A DNA stretch of 64,000 nucleotides from Acuticoccus mangrovi. Lineage in GTDB: Bacteria; Pseudomonadota; Alphaproteobacteria; Rhizobiales; Amorphaceae. A model generated the notes under the pieces. The model had not been told where the DNA came from and did no database searches. It saw only the letters and a list, made by a program, of their open reading frames with translations. Positions 62,397 to 64,000 of the stretch are shown here, piece after piece. Within the stretch, counting starts at the first letter, position 1; each line of letters starts with the position of its first letter. The position numbers and the translations under genes are program-made. Location of the stretch: positions 1 through 64,000 of the forward strand of contig NZ_JAEKJA010000010.1 in NCBI RefSeq assembly GCF_016411865.1. The letters are read 5' to 3'.

Positions 62397-63352
62397 TGCG
62401 CGCCGCCAAGGTCCTGCTCTTCGTCGCCTGGATCGCCGTCCTCGCCGCGACGCCCTTCTTCGCCGACAACAACATCGTGCGCACGGCGATCATGCTCGCC
62501 ATGTACTCGGTGCTCGCCTACTCGTGGAACTTCATCGGCGGCTTCACCGGCTACCCGTCCTTCGCCACCGCCGCCTTCTTCGGCCTCGGCTGCTACGCGG
62601 GGGCGATCGTCGAGCACGCGGGGGTGCCGATGGCGCTCGCCTGGATCGCGGCCACGGTCTTCGTCGCGCTGTTCGCCGCGGTGCTCGGCGCCATCGTGCT
62701 GCGCCTGCGCGGCCACTACTTCGCCATCGGCTCCATCGCCATCGTCGAAGTGTGCCGGCTCGTCGTCTCGTCGTGGTCGAGCCTCACCGGCGGCGGCAAC
62801 GGGCTCAACGTGCCGCTCCTCATGTGGCACCCCAACACGGTGGCGATGTTCTTCCTCTACGTGATGCTCGGCCTGCTCGCGATCGTCTTCGCCATCACGG
62901 TGTTCGTCGACAACCACCGGCTCGGCTTCGGCCTCAAGTGCATCCGCCAGAACGAGGATGCGGCCGACATGGTGGGGGTCAACACCACGCGCTACAAGGT
63001 GATCGCCTTCGTCCTCTCCGCCTTCCTGTGCGGCACGGCGGGGGCGGTCTACGCCTCGTGGGTGGGCTACATCGACCCGACGGATTCCTTCCAAATCCTC
63101 CTCACGGTGAAGGTGCCGGTGATGACCCTTCTGGGCGGGGCGGGAACGGTGCTGGGTCCGGCCATCGGCACCGCCGCCTTCGTGGTGCTGGAGGAGTTTT
63201 TCTGGGCGAACTTCCTGTCCTGGAACCGGGCGATCCTCGGCCTCATCATCGTGTTCCTGATCTTCTTCCTGCCGGGGGGGCTCCTCAACACCTCCTTCCG
63301 CCGCGTGGTGCGCCGCCTCAGGGGCCGGGAGAGCGCGGGGGCGTCGGCATGA
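62396..63352 (+). CDS. Branched-chain amino acid type ABC transporter permease (LivM-like)
   Basis: A 318-residue permease. YSVLAYSWNFIGGFTGYPSFA (about residues 39-59) and LRLRGHYFAIGSIAIVEVCRL (about 101-121) are LivM hallmarks, and LKCIRQNEDAADMVGVNTTRYK (about 182-203) is the cytoplasmic coupling loop. ATG at 62396 overlaps the livH stop. It pairs with LivH as a heterodimeric channel. Confidence 0.93.
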   Translation: MRAAKVLLFVAWIAVLAATPFFADNNIVRTAIMLAMYSVLAYSWNFIGGFTGYPSFATAAFFGLGCYAGAIVEHAGVPMALAWIAATVFVALFAAVLGAIVLRLRGHYFAIGSIAIVEVCRLVVSSWSSLTGGGNGLNVPLLMWHPNTVAMFFLYVMLGLLAIVFAITVFVDNHRLGFGLKCIRQNEDAADMVGVNTTRYKVIAFVLSAFLCGTAGAVYASWVGYIDPTDSFQILLTVKVPVMTLLGGAGTVLGPAIGTAAFVVLEEFFWANFLSWNRAILGLIIVFLIFFLPGGLLNTSFRRVVRRLRGRESAGASA

Positions 63353-64000
63353 GCGACTATCTGCGCCTCGAGAACGTCTCCAAGACGTTCGGCGGCATCC
63401 GCGCCGTCAACGACGTCAGCTTTGCTTTGAAGCAGGGCGAGATCGTCGGCCTCATCGGCCCCAACGGGGCGGGCAAGACCACCCTCGTCAACGTCATCAC
63501 CGGCGTGCACCCGGCCTCCTTGGGGCGGGTGATCTTCCAGGGCGAGGAGGTGACGCGGCAAAAGCCCTTCCAGGCCGCCCGCCGCGGTCTCGCCCGCACC
63601 TTCCAGATCGTCCAGCCCTTCCCGGAAATGACCGTTCTCGACAACGTCGCCGCCGGCGCCCTCTTCGGCGGCTCGCCGGAAGGGCTCGCCGAGGCGCGCG
63701 AGCACGCCCACAGGCACCTCGCTTTCGTGGGTCTCGACCCGATCGCCGACCAGCCCGCCGCCTCCCTCACTCTGCCCAACCGCAAGCGGCTCGAATTGGC
63801 GAAGTCGCTCGCCATGAACCCCAAGGTGCTGATGCTCGACGAGGTCAACGCCGGCCTCAACACCGGCGAGATCGACACCGCGCTCGACCTCATCCGCCGC
63901 ATCTCCGAGCGCGGCATCACCATCCTCCTCATCGAGCATCTGATGAAGGTCGTGATGAGCGTCTCCCAGCGCCTTCTGGTGCTCCACCACGGAGCGCTGA
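63349..64000 (+). CDS. Branched-chain amino acid type ABC transporter ATP-binding protein (LivG-like), truncated by window end
   Basis: The first 217 codons of an ABC ATPase, continuing beyond the window. Walker A is GPNGAGKTT (about residues 37-45), the Q-loop is TFQIVQPF, and Walker B is VLMLDEVNAGLN. The position of the LSGGQ signature is occupied by LTLPNRKRLELAKSLA, a variant known in a LivG subgroup. Starts in the livM stop codon (ATGA). The partner LivF should lie just downstream. Confidence 0.93.
   Translation, partial: MSDYLRLENVSKTFGGIRAVNDVSFALKQGEIVGLIGPNGAGKTTLVNVITGVHPASLGRVIFQGEEVTRQKPFQAARRGLARTFQIVQPFPEMTVLDNVAAGALFGGSPEGLAEAREHAHRHLAFVGLDPIADQPAASLTLPNRKRLELAKSLAMNPKVLMLDEVNAGLNTGEIDTALDLIRRISERGITILLIEHLMKVVMSVSQRLLVLHHGAL

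Overview
The window is a continuous piece of a GC-rich (roughly 68-70% G+C by eye) bacterial chromosome, densely packed with overlapping operons. Gene content (polar, polyamine-type and branched-chain ABC transporters, TAXI-TRAP transporter, FixL/FixK-like regulators, creatinase-type hydrolases, an opine/hydroxyproline-dehydrogenase-like cluster) points to an alphaproteobacterium, most likely Hyphomicrobiales (rhizobial order) or a near relative; this is inference. No rRNA, tRNA, insertion sequence, CRISPR array or phage gene was seen.

Region 1 (1-29,837) is a catabolic block for an N-containing organic solute. It opens with the end of a polar amino acid ABC transporter followed by a DadA-like enzyme and a three-part HcnABC/LhpBEF-like flavin/iron-sulfur dehydrogenase (to 5,020). 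Next come a glutamine-amidotransferase-like gene with a second complete polar amino acid ABC transporter (5.3-9.6 kb), and on the minus strand a 2-hydroxyacid dehydrogenase, an ArgE-like deacylase, an aminotransferase and a GntR regulator. Divergent from the regulator is an operon of a creatinase-type M24 hydrolase, an AmaB-like amidohydrolase, an SDR and an MLE-type enolase-superfamily enzyme (14.6-19.1 kb). A polyamine-type ABC operon then continues into a second MLE-type enzyme, a deacetylase-like protein, a second M24 hydrolase, a fumarate-reductase-type flavoprotein and an M20 peptidase (19.5-29.8 kb). Three sites with the same architecture (ATTGCAC-15 bp-GTGCAAT) precede three of these transcription units and are the likely operators of the GntR protein, which has two winged-helix domains.

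Region 2 (29.9-52.8 kb) is a low-oxygen/dormancy-like stress island: GroEL (frameshifted by one G), ChaB, an alpha/beta hydrolase, a Nudix hydrolase, a phosphoribosyltransferase, an erythromycin-esterase homologue, a DLH-like hydrolase, FtsH, a host-attachment-family protein, a P2-type ATPase with HMA and DUF5132-like satellites, thioredoxin 2, a universal stress protein, PEP synthase, a FixK-like Crp/Fnr regulator, an OmpR-type response regulator, a zinc alcohol dehydrogenase, a FixL-like heme-PAS hybrid kinase and Hsp20. At least five good and three weaker FNR/FixK boxes (TTGAC-N4-GTCAA type) sit at promoter distance from these genes. The contents resemble the mycobacterial DosR dormancy regulon.

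Region 3 (52.9-64.0 kb) returns to metabolism and transport: a flavin reductase and amidohydrolase pair, divergent TAXI-TRAP transporter genes, an ABC exporter, a small unrecognised open frame, and a branched-chain amino acid type ABC operon (livKHMG order) whose ATPase runs off the end. Each of the four solute-binding protein genes in the window is followed by a stem-loop before the next transporter gene.
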